From assembly GCA_945861125.1 (NCBI GenBank), contig CAMASZ010000045.1:1-8347 (forward strand): a stretch of DNA of 8,347 bases. The letters are read 5' to 3'. The translations under genes were made by a program, and so were the position numbers. The notes beneath the pieces were generated by a model. It was not told the DNA's origin. It was given only the letters and a program-made list of their open reading frames with translations, and made no database searches. This DNA is from Rickettsia typhi. Its GTDB lineage: Bacteria; Pseudomonadota; Alphaproteobacteria; Rickettsiales; UBA1997. This document shows, piece by piece, positions 1 through 6,590 of the stretch; positions within the stretch are counted from its first letter, which is position 1, and the number at the start of each line of letters is the position of its first letter.

Positions 1-242
1 ATATTTCTTGTTCCTCCCGACCCTATTCCGTATAAATCTAAAGATTCCTTTGCTTTTTGAATAGCTTGTTTATTTTGACCCATACCAAGATAATCATTAG
101 AACACCAAATGGTAATTTTTTTTTGATTTGAATTATTTATAGCGTAAGGAAACTCGCCACATATTCTCGAAATATTAGTAAAATCACGGTAACGATTTTC
201 TTGTTTTAGTTTTAAAACTGCTTGCGAAAAATATTCTAACAT
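1..242 (-). CDS. hemA: 5-aminolevulinate synthase, N-terminal part (runs off the left edge)
   Basis: Only the first 80 codons are in the window; the 3' part lies beyond base 1. The product would condense glycine with succinyl-CoA to 5-aminolevulinate, the PLP-dependent first step of the C4 (Shemin) haem pathway in the cytoplasm. I translated it by hand from the ATG at 242-240. It begins MLEYFSQAVLKLKQENRYRD, then has the family's early block TIWCSNDYLGMGQ (about residues 44-56) and the glycine-rich YGIGSGGTRN (71-80), both hallmarks of ALAS and of the related alpha-oxoamine synthases. The start fits the family's usual N-terminus. The catalytic PLP lysine is outside the window and cannot be checked. 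The ATG overlaps the ribD stop (ATGTTAG), so translation is probably coupled to ribD. ALAS is favoured over KBL or BioF because of the Arg-Tyr-Arg and WCSNDYLGMGQ context. The substrate succinyl-CoA links it to sucD at the other end of the window, though not by operon. Confidence 0.93.
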   Translation of the reverse strand, partial: MLEYFSQAVLKLKQENRYRDFTNISRICGEFPYAINNSNQKKITIWCSNDYLGMGQNKQAIQKAKESLDLYGIGSGGTRN

Positions 243-1369
243 TTTTTGTTTTTAAATATTTCAATAGTATCTTCAGAAAAATTAATAATATCAGTTTTCA
301 AAAAATTATCGACACAATCACTTATTTTTTTGATTCCAACGGCTTTTATTGAAGGAATTCCATCATTGCCAATGATTTTTTTATTTCTTATCCAAATAAG
401 TTCATCGGCAATTTTTTGTTCAATAAATTGAGTAATTGTTTCGCTTCCACCTTCAACTAAAATTGAATTAATTCCCAATGCGCATATTTTTTCTAAAGCA
501 TCAATTAGATCAATTATATTATTTTTAATATTACAAAATATTACTTGATTTAGTTGGCTTTGATCTCGCCATTTTTTTAATTCTGTTAGGTTTTTATTGT
601 TTTGACCGGTTACTAATATTGTTGAGTTTGCTAGGTTATTTTTAAAAACTTTTTCTGCAAAAGAGAATTTTAAGCTTTGTGAAATAATTATTTTTTTGGG
701 TGAAAAATTTTCTAAACCAGCAATTCTACAAGTTAATTGCGGATTATCTTTCATAATTGTATTTGCCCCAACTAATATTGCATCATATTTTGATCTAAGA
801 TAATGAGAAAACAATAAAGATTTTTCACAGCTAATCCATTGGCTATCAAAATCTTTTGTAGCAATTTTTCCATCTAGAGAGCTGGCTATTTTTAAGGTTA
901 TGTATGGAGTTTTTTCATTTTTACTTTTTATGAAATGCTGATATAATTCCTCAAATTCTTTTGTTAAAATACCTTGAACAACCTCAATTCCTGCTTCTTG
1001 TAATTTTCTAATACCACTTCCCTTGACCCTTTGATCTGGATCAATTAAGCCAATTACTACTTTCTTAGGTTTGTATTTTATTATTTCATCAACACATGGC
1101 GGAGTTTTACCATAATGAGAGCATGGTTCTAATGTTACATAAAATATTGAATTTTCTATCTTGGATTTATCGGTAATTTTATTAATGGCGATAGTTTCGG
1201 CATGAGGTATTCCTTGATTGGCTGTTACTGCGCAGGAAATTATCGAATTGTCTTTAACAATAACGCAAGCAACTGTTGGATTTGGAGCGCTTGCTCCAGA
1301 CAGCTTACTGGCTAAATTTAAAGCATAGTTTAAATATTTTTTGTCTCTTAAGATGTTATAATTATTCAT
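236..1369 (-). CDS. ribD: Bifunctional riboflavin biosynthesis deaminase/reductase RibD
   Basis: RibD carries out two successive cytoplasmic steps of riboflavin synthesis: deamination of the diaminopyrimidine ribotide, then NADPH-dependent reduction of its ribose chain. Numbering from the ATG at 1369-1367 (377 aa): an N-terminal cytidine-deaminase-like domain with the zinc/catalytic HAE (56-58) and PCSHYGKTPPC (82-92) with both zinc cysteines, then a C-terminal DHFR-like reductase domain with TLKIASSLDGKIAT (158-171), SQWIS (176-180) and LVEGGSET (304-311). Length is normal for a fused RibD and both halves look intact. An in-frame TTG at 1396-1394 would add nine residues and has AAGG about 12 nt upstream. 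The ATG is preferred because family members usually start just before the DKKYLNYALNLA-type helix, but the TTG remains possible. It sits 54 nt after the lipoprotein stop (27 nt if TTG is used), and its TAG overlaps the hemA ATG by 7 nt. Product call is very secure; start is moderate. Confidence 0.95.
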   Translation of the reverse strand: MNNYNILRDKKYLNYALNLASKLSGASAPNPTVACVIVKDNSIISCAVTANQGIPHAETIAINKITDKSKIENSIFYVTLEPCSHYGKTPPCVDEIIKYKPKKVVIGLIDPDQRVKGSGIRKLQEAGIEVVQGILTKEFEELYQHFIKSKNEKTPYITLKIASSLDGKIATKDFDSQWISCEKSLLFSHYLRSKYDAILVGANTIMKDNPQLTCRIAGLENFSPKKIIISQSLKFSFAEKVFKNNLANSTILVTGQNNKNLTELKKWRDQSQLNQVIFCNIKNNIIDLIDALEKICALGINSILVEGGSETITQFIEQKIADELIWIRNKKIIGNDGIPSIKAVGIKKISDCVDNFLKTDIINFSEDTIEIFKNKKC

Positions 1370-1423
1370 AACAGATGGTTGTTTTTTAAAATCCAAAAAT
1401 CAAATTACCTTATAACAGTGCCA

Positions 1424-1684
1424 TTATAAGTAATCGATTTCAAATTTTTGCTCTGGTTCATTATTATATTGATTGCTAGGAGGGAGATAATAATAATCTG
1501 AATCGTAATAATATCTAGGTTGAATATATGGATTTTGATAGTATCTAGAATTAGGAGTGTAGTACTGAGGTGGATAATATTGGTAATAAGGCATTTGATT
1601 GTTGTTAATTTTTGCTAATCTATTTTTTTTTGAAGAGCAAGAAAGTAAAATTAAAAAACTTAAAAATAACAAAATGTATCTCAT
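1424..1684 (-). CDS. Small tyrosine-rich lipoprotein, function unknown
   Basis: I do not recognise a family. From the ATG at 1684-1682 the product is 86 aa. Residues 1-15 form a short hydrophobic signal (MRYILLFLSFLILLS) ending in a lipobox-like LLSC with Cys16, so it is predicted to be lipidated and anchored in the inner or outer membrane. The mature part contains 17 tyrosines in 71 residues, in YY and YYY clusters with Pro, Gln and Asn (PYYQYYPPQYY, PRYYYDSDYYYLPP), then a short acidic tail ending EIDYL. No globular domain is apparent; it looks extended or disordered. An upstream in-frame ATG at 1744-1742 would add 20 residues before the signal; the inner ATG is preferred because it places a standard lipoprotein signal at the N-terminus. 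It lies between tRNA-Arg(TCT) and ribD, in the same direction, with a TATAAT about 75 nt upstream. Codon pattern and signal support a real gene. Confidence 0.68.
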   Translation of the reverse strand: MRYILLFLSFLILLSCSSKKNRLAKINNNQMPYYQYYPPQYYTPNSRYYQNPYIQPRYYYDSDYYYLPPSNQYNNEPEQKFEIDYL

Positions 1685-1759
1685 GGGATTTTTACAAAAG
1701 CAGATCTGTAGAGGTTTTTTTAGTGCCAGTTTTTCTTTAAACATTAAGACAGGGCTTCA

Positions 1760-1765
1760 ATTATA
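1760..1765 (-). promoter_or_regulatory. Candidate -10 box for the lipoprotein-ribD-hemA unit
   Basis: A perfect TATAAT on the minus strand lies between the tRNA-Arg(TCT) 3' end and the lipoprotein, with a predicted start near 1753 and a leader of about 70 nt. There is no good -35 hexamer at 16-18 nt, and such hexamers occur by chance in AT-rich DNA, so this is only suggestive. Confidence 0.3.
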
Positions 1766-1768
1766 AGG

Positions 1769-1790
1769 ATCAGCAATTGATATTGTTGAT
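1769..1790 (-). repeat. Inverted repeat just downstream of tRNA-Arg(TCT)
   Basis: ATCAGCAA (1769-1776) and TTGTTGAT (1783-1790) form an 8-bp inverted repeat with one mismatch around a 6-nt loop, starting 6 nt after the encoded CCA end. On the minus-strand RNA the mismatch is A-C. There is no U tract behind it, so it is not a classical terminator; it could assist 3' processing of the tRNA or be incidental. Confidence 0.25.
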
Positions 1791-1796
1791 TATTCT

Positions 1797-1873
1797 TGGT
1801 GAGCCCGAGACGATTTGAACGTCCGACCCACAGCTTAGAAGGCTGTTGCTCTATCCAGCTGAGCTACGGGCTC
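1797..1873 (-). tRNA. tRNA-Arg (anticodon TCT)
   Basis: The minus strand reads a complete 77-nt cloverleaf including encoded CCA (74 nt without it). The acceptor stem GAGCCCG pairs with CGGGCTC, discriminator A, CCA at 1799-1797. The D arm is TAGCTCAGCTGGATAGAGCA-like, the anticodon stem ACAGC/GCTGT encloses loop CTTCTAA with anticodon TCT at 1839-1837, and the T loop is GTTCAAATC. This anticodon decodes AGA and AGG; AGA should be a major Arg codon in so AT-rich a genome. It follows the tandem barrel genes and precedes the lipoprotein. Confidence 0.97.
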
Positions 1874-1907
1874 TTAAAAAAGATTAAATTTATATCAAGA
1901 TACCTTA

Positions 1908-1936
1908 ATCTTATAAAAATTCTTATGAATTTTCAA
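1908..1936 (-). promoter_or_regulatory. Candidate sigma70-type promoter for tRNA-Arg(TCT)
   Basis: On the minus strand TTGAAA (1936-1931) and TAAGAT (1913-1908) are separated by exactly 17 nt. The expected transcription start near 1901 is about 28 nt before the tRNA 5' end, a sensible leader for processing by RNase P. The match is 5/6 for -35 and 4/6 for -10, which is modest in AT-rich DNA. Its place in the largest gap around this tRNA supports it. Confidence 0.38.
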
Positions 1937-1973
1937 GTAAAGTTTAGAAATCTAAAATTTCAAGCATTTTTTA

Positions 1974-3050
1974 TTAGAACCTCCAAACTGCATTTAATCT
2001 GGCCATTGAAATAGTGTTATCTATTTTTGCGCTATGTCTATAGTTAGTATAATTATTAATAAAGTAAAGATCCTCACCTGAATCTTTGGTTACTGAATAG
2101 TCAAGCATCAAACGAACATGATCACTTATAGAGATATCAACGCCAAGACCACCAATAATTGCAATAAACCCCCCTTCAGAAGAGTATTTTTTATTGTTTT
2201 TGGTTTCAATAATAAATTTTGAAGATGAAAAACTAAGGCCAAGTTTTAAATATGGTAAAAAATTTTCAAAAATATTATAACCAAATTTTCCAGAGTAATA
2301 AGACATATTTGATTTTATGAATTGAATTTTTTTAATATCAGCAAATGAATTATCGTTATTCTTAATTTGAGTTGGTTTTAAATTGTCTTTTGAAATTCCT
2401 ATATCGCCAACTATCATTGTAAATTCTTGTCCCAAGTAAAATCCACTTGAGAATAATCTTCCTTGGCCAATTGTGATCGTTGGATTTATTTTATTTCCTG
2501 AAAAATCATATTGATATCTTTTTTTGTTCTGCGTGTCGCTGTTTGAAAAATTATTTACTATACTTAAATCTTCTTCAGTGGATAGCGAGTTAGATGTTGA
2601 GTTTATTCCTAATCCAAAATATACCCCATTAAAATTATTATCATGAGTAAAATTCAAAGGTTTGTTTTGATCTAGTCCGCAATAATAGGATTGTCGGTTT
2701 GAATTGTCGTAAACTCTAAAACCAGATCCTTTGCCATCGTTAAAATCTATTATTTTATTACTTTTTGTTTTATTATGATAGTTATATGGCAAATTATATT
2801 GTTCCGAAGAAATATTAGATTCTCCTGAATTAATGCCATTATCTAAATCTTTTTTATTTTGATTAAAATAATTTGAATCAGAATATGGTGAGGAGTTTTT
2901 ATTATTGTTTGGATTGTAATAATCTAATTGATATTTTCTAATATCATCAATAATTTGATCTGTTTGGTTATTGCCATAGTTTTGATCTTGAGCAAATGCA
3001 AAATCCGCTATAAATAAAATTGTTGAAGAAATAATAAAAATAATTTTCAT
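1974..3050 (-). CDS. Secreted outer-membrane beta-barrel protein, surface-antigen-like (downstream paralogue)
   Basis: A 358-aa protein with a Sec signal peptide (residues 1-20, MKIIFIISSTILFIADFAFA, cleavage probably after AFA). Residues 21-120 are a low-complexity Asn/Tyr/Ser/Lys/Asp-rich region, probably disordered. From about residue 121 the sequence alternates hydrophobic strands and ends in WRF, the terminal aromatic signature of BAM-inserted barrels. It shares landmarks with its neighbour at 3052-3978: Y-x-C followed by GVYF-x-x-G (122-148 here), a PYLKLGLSFSS strand (266-276), and SDHVRLMLDYS (309-319; SSHFRLLLDYS in the neighbour). This architecture resembles rickettsial surface antigens and small porin-like OMPs, but I cannot assign a named family. 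Its ATG lies 1 nt after the neighbour's TAA, so the two are almost certainly cotranslated. Exact function (porin, adhesin, immunodominant antigen) is unknown. Confidence 0.8.
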   Translation of the reverse strand: MKIIFIISSTILFIADFAFAQDQNYGNNQTDQIIDDIRKYQLDYYNPNNNKNSSPYSDSNYFNQNKKDLDNGINSGESNISSEQYNLPYNYHNKTKSNKIIDFNDGKGSGFRVYDNSNRQSYYCGLDQNKPLNFTHDNNFNGVYFGLGINSTSNSLSTEEDLSIVNNFSNSDTQNKKRYQYDFSGNKINPTITIGQGRLFSSGFYLGQEFTMIVGDIGISKDNLKPTQIKNNDNSFADIKKIQFIKSNMSYYSGKFGYNIFENFLPYLKLGLSFSSSKFIIETKNNKKYSSEGGFIAIIGGLGVDISISDHVRLMLDYSVTKDSGEDLYFINNYTNYRHSAKIDNTISMARLNAVWRF

Positions 3051-3051
3051 T

Positions 3052-3978
3052 TTAAAATCTATATAAAATTCCTAATTTTGCCGAATTGACGTTTAAATTT
3101 GATGTAAAATAAGAGTTGGAAAAAGCTGTTTGAGAATTATTTTTTGCTAAAATACTAGATGAGTTTTGTGAGATAATCCAATGCGAATAGTCTAGCAACA
3201 ATCTAAAATGAGAACTCAGGGCAAATTCAGATCCAAGCGATAGTCTAATTGGAGGCATTGAGTTGGTGTCGTAAACCTCAATTGAATAATTGCCTATTTT
3301 AATATCAATTGAAGTCATTGATCCTAATCCAGCATTAAGATATGCCATTAAGCGAGGATTCAATAGGTATCCTATTTTAGCATTGAAAAACACTGGATTA
3401 GTTATGGTATAAGTTGCCGTTTTTTCCACAGTCGTTTCATTATCATTTTTATCAATTTCGCTAACATTTATTTTAAAATTTGAAGTTAAAGGACTGGAAC
3501 GAAATTCAATATCCGAAGCTAAATATACCCTATCAAGTAACATACCCCCGCCAACTAAAATAAAGCCAGTTCCCGAGTTTCCGCTAAATGATTTTTTAGA
3601 ATTATCTTTAAATAAGGGGTAAGTTTTATTGGGTTCAAAATTTTTACTCACGCCTTCAAAGCTTGATGTTTCAAATCTAAAATCGCCAGAATATTTATTC
3701 ATTTCTCCCCCAATTGCAAAGTAAACGCCACTCCAACTTTCTTCAAATGAAGTTTTGTTCCATCTTTTGTCAACAAAAGGTTCGCAATTATAAGATTTTC
3801 CTTCGGGATCGGTTATTGATATGCCGGATTTCATGTTTGGTCCTGAATTTAAACTTCCAGACATTCCTCCGCCAATGCCAACCGAGCCACCACCAAAGGC
3901 AAAGCAATTATTAATAGAGCTTAAGAAAACAGTAATAGCAACAAGTAATCGAGTAATTTTTTTTATTTTTTCTAGCAT
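3052..3978 (-). CDS. Secreted outer-membrane beta-barrel protein, surface-antigen-like (upstream paralogue)
   Basis: A 308-aa protein from the ATG at 3978-3976. Residues 1-27 form a signal peptide (basic MLEKIKKITR, hydrophobic LLVAITVFLS, cleavage near CFA), followed by a glycine-rich stretch (FGGGSVGIGGGMSG, 28-41). Then come SYNCEPF (62-68) and WSGVYFAIGGEMN (82-94), a series of amphipathic strands, SSHFRLLLDYS (255-265), and a terminal LYRF with C-terminal Phe as expected for a BAM substrate. These landmarks align in order with the following gene, supporting a tandem duplication that has diverged strongly, above all in the N-terminal linker. A TTG at 4011 would add 11 residues but overlap argG; the ATG gives a 10-nt gap and a cleaner signal peptide. 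There is no strong Shine-Dalgarno, so translation may depend on termination of argG. Function beyond an envelope barrel is not determinable. Confidence 0.8.
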   Translation of the reverse strand: MLEKIKKITRLLVAITVFLSSINNCFAFGGGSVGIGGGMSGSLNSGPNMKSGISITDPEGKSYNCEPFVDKRWNKTSFEESWSGVYFAIGGEMNKYSGDFRFETSSFEGVSKNFEPNKTYPLFKDNSKKSFSGNSGTGFILVGGGMLLDRVYLASDIEFRSSPLTSNFKINVSEIDKNDNETTVEKTATYTITNPVFFNAKIGYLLNPRLMAYLNAGLGSMTSIDIKIGNYSIEVYDTNSMPPIRLSLGSEFALSSHFRLLLDYSHWIISQNSSSILAKNNSQTAFSNSYFTSNLNVNSAKLGILYRF

Positions 3979-3988
3979 TAATATTTTT

Positions 3989-5203
3989 TTAGTTATCTTT
4001 AAAATTTGCAATTCGAAGTCGAAGTGCGTTTAACTTAATAAATCCTTCAGCATCTTTTTGATCATAAACTGAGTCTTCTTCAAAAGTAACATGGGCCATA
4101 GAATATAGACTTTTATTAGATTCTCTACCAATTACGTAAACATTACCTTTATAAAGTTTTAAACGAACTTTGCCCTCAACATTTTCTTGACTTTTGTCAA
4201 TTAAAGCTTGAAGCATAATTCTTTCTGGAGCAAACCAAAAGCCGTAATAAATTAAGCTAGCATATCTAGGCATAAGCTCATCTTTTAAGTGAGCAGATTC
4301 GCGGTCTAAGGTAATTGATTCAATTGCTCGATGGGCTGTAAGTAAAATAGTTCCACCGGGAGTTTCGTAAATACCTCGTGATTTCATGCCAACAAAACGA
4401 TTTTCAACTAAATCAAGCCTACCGATTCCATTTTTTCCTCCAATTTCGTTAAGATTGGTAAGTATTTGAGCTGGAGTCATTTTTTTTCCATCAATTGCAA
4501 TTGGATCACCCTTGTAAAATTCTATTTCTATAAAGCTTGGTTGATCAGGGGCTTGTTCTGGGCTTACCGTTCTTTGATATACATATTCAGGAGCTGGTTT
4601 TGCTGGGTCTTCTAATACTTTTCCTTCGCTTGAAGTATGAAGTAAATTGGCGTCTACAGAATATGGCGCCTCGCCCTTTTTATCTTTGGCAACAGGAATT
4701 TGATTTTTTTCAGCATAATCTATTAATTTGGTGCGTGAGTTTAAATCCCATTCGCGCCATGGAGCAATAATCTTGATATCTGGTTTATTTGCATAATAAG
4801 ACAACTCAAAACGAACTTGATCATTGCCTTTTCCGGTTGCGCCATGAGCTACGGCGTCTGCACCAACTTGTTTAGCAATTTCTATTTGTCTTTTAGCAAT
4901 TAAAGGGCGGGCAATCGAAGTTCCAAGCAAATAAACTCCTTCATATAGAGCATTGGCTCTAAACATAGGAAATACATAATTGGCAACAAATTCTTCGCGC
5001 AAATCTTCAATAAAAATTTCTTTTACACCCAGCATTTGTGCTTTTTTTCTAGCCGGCTCTAATTCTTCGCCCTGCCCTAAATCAGCCGTAAAAGTCACTA
5101 TTTCACAACCATAATTCTCTTGAAGCCACTTTAAAATTACTGAGGTATCTAGCCCCCCTGAATAAGCGAGTACAACTTTTTTTATTCTGTTTTTAAATTT
5201 CAT
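3989..5203 (-). CDS. argG: Argininosuccinate synthase
   Basis: A 404-aa enzyme that joins citrulline and aspartate using ATP to give argininosuccinate, the penultimate step of arginine synthesis in the cytoplasm. The N-terminal ATP-pyrophosphatase fold carries the PP-loop AYSGGLDTS (13-21). Further conserved blocks are TADLGQGEE (39-47), LLGTSIARP (92-100), [15 protein letters not shown] (119-133), IAPWREWD (146-153) and [20 protein letters not shown] (181-200). Length is typical and no key motif is missing. The ATG at 5203-5201 gives the usual short lead-in before the PP-loop; no clear Shine-Dalgarno precedes it. It follows the GT61-like gene by 23 nt and precedes the barrel pair by 10 nt, so it appears embedded in an envelope-gene transcript. 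No argH or other arginine gene is in view, so whether a full pathway exists cannot be told here. Confidence 0.97.
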   Translation of the reverse strand: MKFKNRIKKVVLAYSGGLDTSVILKWLQENYGCEIVTFTADLGQGEELEPARKKAQMLGVKEIFIEDLREEFVANYVFPMFRANALYEGVYLLGTSIARPLIAKRQIEIAKQVGADAVAHGATGKGNDQVRFELSYYANKPDIKIIAPWREWDLNSRTKLIDYAEKNQIPVAKDKKGEAPYSVDANLLHTSSEGKVLEDPAKPAPEYVYQRTVSPEQAPDQPSFIEIEFYKGDPIAIDGKKMTPAQILTNLNEIGGKNGIGRLDLVENRFVGMKSRGIYETPGGTILLTAHRAIESITLDRESAHLKDELMPRYASLIYYGFWFAPERIMLQALIDKSQENVEGKVRLKLYKGNVYVIGRESNKSLYSMAHVTFEEDSVYDQKDAEGFIKLNALRLRIANFKDN

Positions 5204-5226
5204 ATTATTAAAATTAATTTTTAAAA

Positions 5227-6342
5227 TTACCTGTTTTCTATGGCCAATAAAATCTCATCAATTTTTGGCATTATCTTTTTTATTCTAAGATAGAAACATT
5301 GCCATATTATTTCATTATTTTCGTAATACACAAATCGGTTCAAATTCATGATATTTGCGATACGCAAGAAATCCGTTCCTCGAAATTTTTTAGGAAAAAT
5401 TTCTATGAAATGCAATCCTTTTTGAGCAAAAATTAAATTTAACAATCCAGCTCCATGAGTTGCAATAACAAATTTGGCATTAAAAAAACAATCAATCTGC
5501 TCTTTAAAAGACAAGTCTTCTAGAATAACTGTTTTGAAGCCATTTTTATTTAATAAAGATTTAAATGATTTTTCATTGATAGTTCTTCTCAATCTAGCTT
5601 TTTTTCTTGAAACATATATTAAATCTTTTTTTGCAAATTGTTTTTCTTTAATGTGATATTTTTTTAGCAACATATTGCGAAGTGATGTTATGGTTTCGCT
5701 AATACAGCTATTTCGCTGGTAATCGTATAAAGCTTTGTGAGAATAATAAATAAAAATTAATTCTTGGCACTTTATAAATTCATTTTTTTCAACAAAGATG
5801 AATTTAACATTTTTGAAATTTTCGGTTATTAATTCATATAATTCTTTTTGAACTTTGTTATAATCTTTGCGGACTAAAATTGAAATTATTTGATCTTTGT
5901 TTTGATGCTTATTTAAAAAAAATAACAGCGGAATTATATAGTCAAAGAAAATATGAAAGTAATGTTTTGAACCCTTGTGAACCCCAATTAAATTTATTGC
6001 CGTACCGCTTAATTCTTTTATTGGTTTTGGTTTAATTGAAATTTTTACCCAGTTTCTATTGGTTATTCCGTCATATTCATCTATTTTTTTATAAATATTT
6101 TGATTTTCAAGAAGCGAGCATCCAGTATTTTCAGCAACAAGAATATTTTTAAATTTTTTAGCAATAAAAATTTGACCCAGCTGATCTTTGATATTTATTA
6201 GCTCTTCTCCAGCAATTTTATTGTAATTTATTGTTTTATTATAAAGTCTATATTTATTCGCCAATACTTGATTTGTAGCAATAAAATTAAATATAAATGA
6301 TTTGAAATATCTGAAGGTAATTTTTTTTAGAACTTTCGACAT
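5227..6342 (-). CDS. Glycosyltransferase family 61 (DUF563)-like protein
   Basis: A 371-aa protein that resembles the GT61/DUF563 family, whose members transfer sugars to glycans or glycoproteins; bacterial members usually occur with surface-polysaccharide genes. Visible family-like blocks: [16 protein letters not shown] (127-142), [17 protein letters not shown] (241-257), [16 protein letters not shown] (268-283), [16 protein letters not shown] (291-306) with the characteristic HGAGL, and HFIEIFP (311-317). The N-terminal 100 residues are Lys/Asn/Tyr-rich and not recognised. There is no signal peptide or obvious membrane helix, so a cytoplasmic or peripheral enzyme is likely. The ATG at 6342-6340 lies 32 nt after the tRNA-Arg(ACG) CCA, without a clear Shine-Dalgarno. 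Donor and acceptor cannot be inferred; modification of LPS or of the neighbouring surface proteins is possible but speculative. Family call is from remembered motif order, not a search. Confidence 0.8.
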   Translation of the reverse strand: MSKVLKKITFRYFKSFIFNFIATNQVLANKYRLYNKTINYNKIAGEELINIKDQLGQIFIAKKFKNILVAENTGCSLLENQNIYKKIDEYDGITNRNWVKISIKPKPIKELSGTAINLIGVHKGSKHYFHIFFDYIIPLLFFLNKHQNKDQIISILVRKDYNKVQKELYELITENFKNVKFIFVEKNEFIKCQELIFIYYSHKALYDYQRNSCISETITSLRNMLLKKYHIKEKQFAKKDLIYVSRKKARLRRTINEKSFKSLLNKNGFKTVILEDLSFKEQIDCFFNAKFVIATHGAGLLNLIFAQKGLHFIEIFPKKFRGTDFLRIANIMNLNRFVYYENNEIIWQCFYLRIKKIMPKIDEILLAIENR

Positions 6343-6374
6343 CTTTTAATTTGTTTAGCTGGCACATTTTTGGT

Positions 6375-6451
6375 TGGCGCACCCGGCAGGAGTTGAACCT
6401 GCAACCTTCTGATCCGTAGTCAGATACTCTATCCAATTGAGCTACGGGTGC
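6375..6451 (-). tRNA. tRNA-Arg (anticodon ACG)
   Basis: The minus strand reads a complete 77-nt cloverleaf with encoded CCA (6377-6375) and discriminator G. Acceptor stem GCACCCG/CGGGTGC, D arm TAGCTCAATTGGATAGAGT-like, anticodon stem TCTGA/TCAGA around loop CTACGGA with anticodon ACG at 6417-6415, T arm GCAGGTTCAACTCCTGC. The ACG anticodon is expected to be edited to ICG by TadA to read CGU, CGC and CGA. It sits between recA and the GT61-like gene in the same direction and could be cut from a longer transcript. Confidence 0.97.
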
Positions 6452-6470
6452 AATAGAAATAAGTCGCTTC

Positions 6471-6532
6471 GTCGCTTTTTTCCTCAAAAGCCAAAATTTA
6501 TTAAAGTTTGAGGGCTTTGATGAAAAGACGAC
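6471..6532 (-). repeat. Long imperfect hairpin in the recA-tRNA spacer
   Basis: Two arms can pair on the minus-strand RNA. The inner stem is TCAAAGCC (6520-6513) with GGCTTTTGA (6492-6484), one bulged base. The outer stem is GTCGTCTTTT (6532-6523) with AAAAA-GCGAC (6479-6471), one mismatch and one G-U, with a small internal loop between the stems. The terminal loop is about 20 nt. An alternative outer pairing is AAGTCG/CGACTT (6461-6466 with 6529-6534). No U tract follows, so it is not a standard intrinsic terminator. It may stabilise the recA mRNA end or set off the tRNA precursor. Confidence 0.45.
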
Positions 6533-6537
6533 TTGCA

Positions 6538-6555
6538 CCAAGGCAAAAAGCCTGG
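6538..6555 (-). repeat. Short GC-rich hairpin downstream of recA
   Basis: The minus strand reads CCAGGC-TTTTT-GCCTTGG, a six-pair stem with one bulged T and a T5 loop, standing out as the most GC-rich patch in the spacer. It begins about 35 nt after the recA stop. The Ts are in the loop, not after the stem, so it is a weak candidate for termination and more likely an mRNA 3'-end structure. Confidence 0.35.
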
Positions 6556-6568
6556 AAGTAATTTTGTA

Positions 6569-6590
6569 AGTTATAATCTTTTATATAACT
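6569..6590 (-). repeat. AT-rich inverted repeat directly after the recA stop
   Basis: AGTTATA (6569-6575) and TATAACT (6584-6590) are perfect 7-bp arms around an 8-nt loop, abutting the recA TAG. The stem is nearly all A-T and would be weak alone; it matters mainly because two further hairpins follow it. Confidence 0.3.

Noticed and set aside
1943..1956. TTTAGA-AA-TCTAAA near-palindrome downstream of the second barrel gene, considered as terminator or operator
   Set aside because: A stem of six mostly A-T pairs with a 2-nt loop and no U tract; such palindromes are common by chance at this base composition.
1796..2014. 72-codon plus-strand open frame starting MVSPRRFERPTHSLEG
   Set aside because: Its N-terminal half is the antisense reading of tRNA-Arg(TCT), and the rest is AT-rich spacer and the end of the barrel gene. 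No protein features.
6461..6475. GTCGC-TTC-GTCGC direct repeat
   Set aside because: Only two 5-base copies; too short to suggest iterons or a CRISPR, and better explained as part of the hairpin arms.
6287..6541. 84-codon minus-strand open frame containing APVAQLDRVSDYGSEG
   Set aside because: It is the translation of tRNA-Arg(ACG) and its flanks, a well-known spurious protein. The tRNA explains the conservation and the frame also overlaps the GT61-like start.
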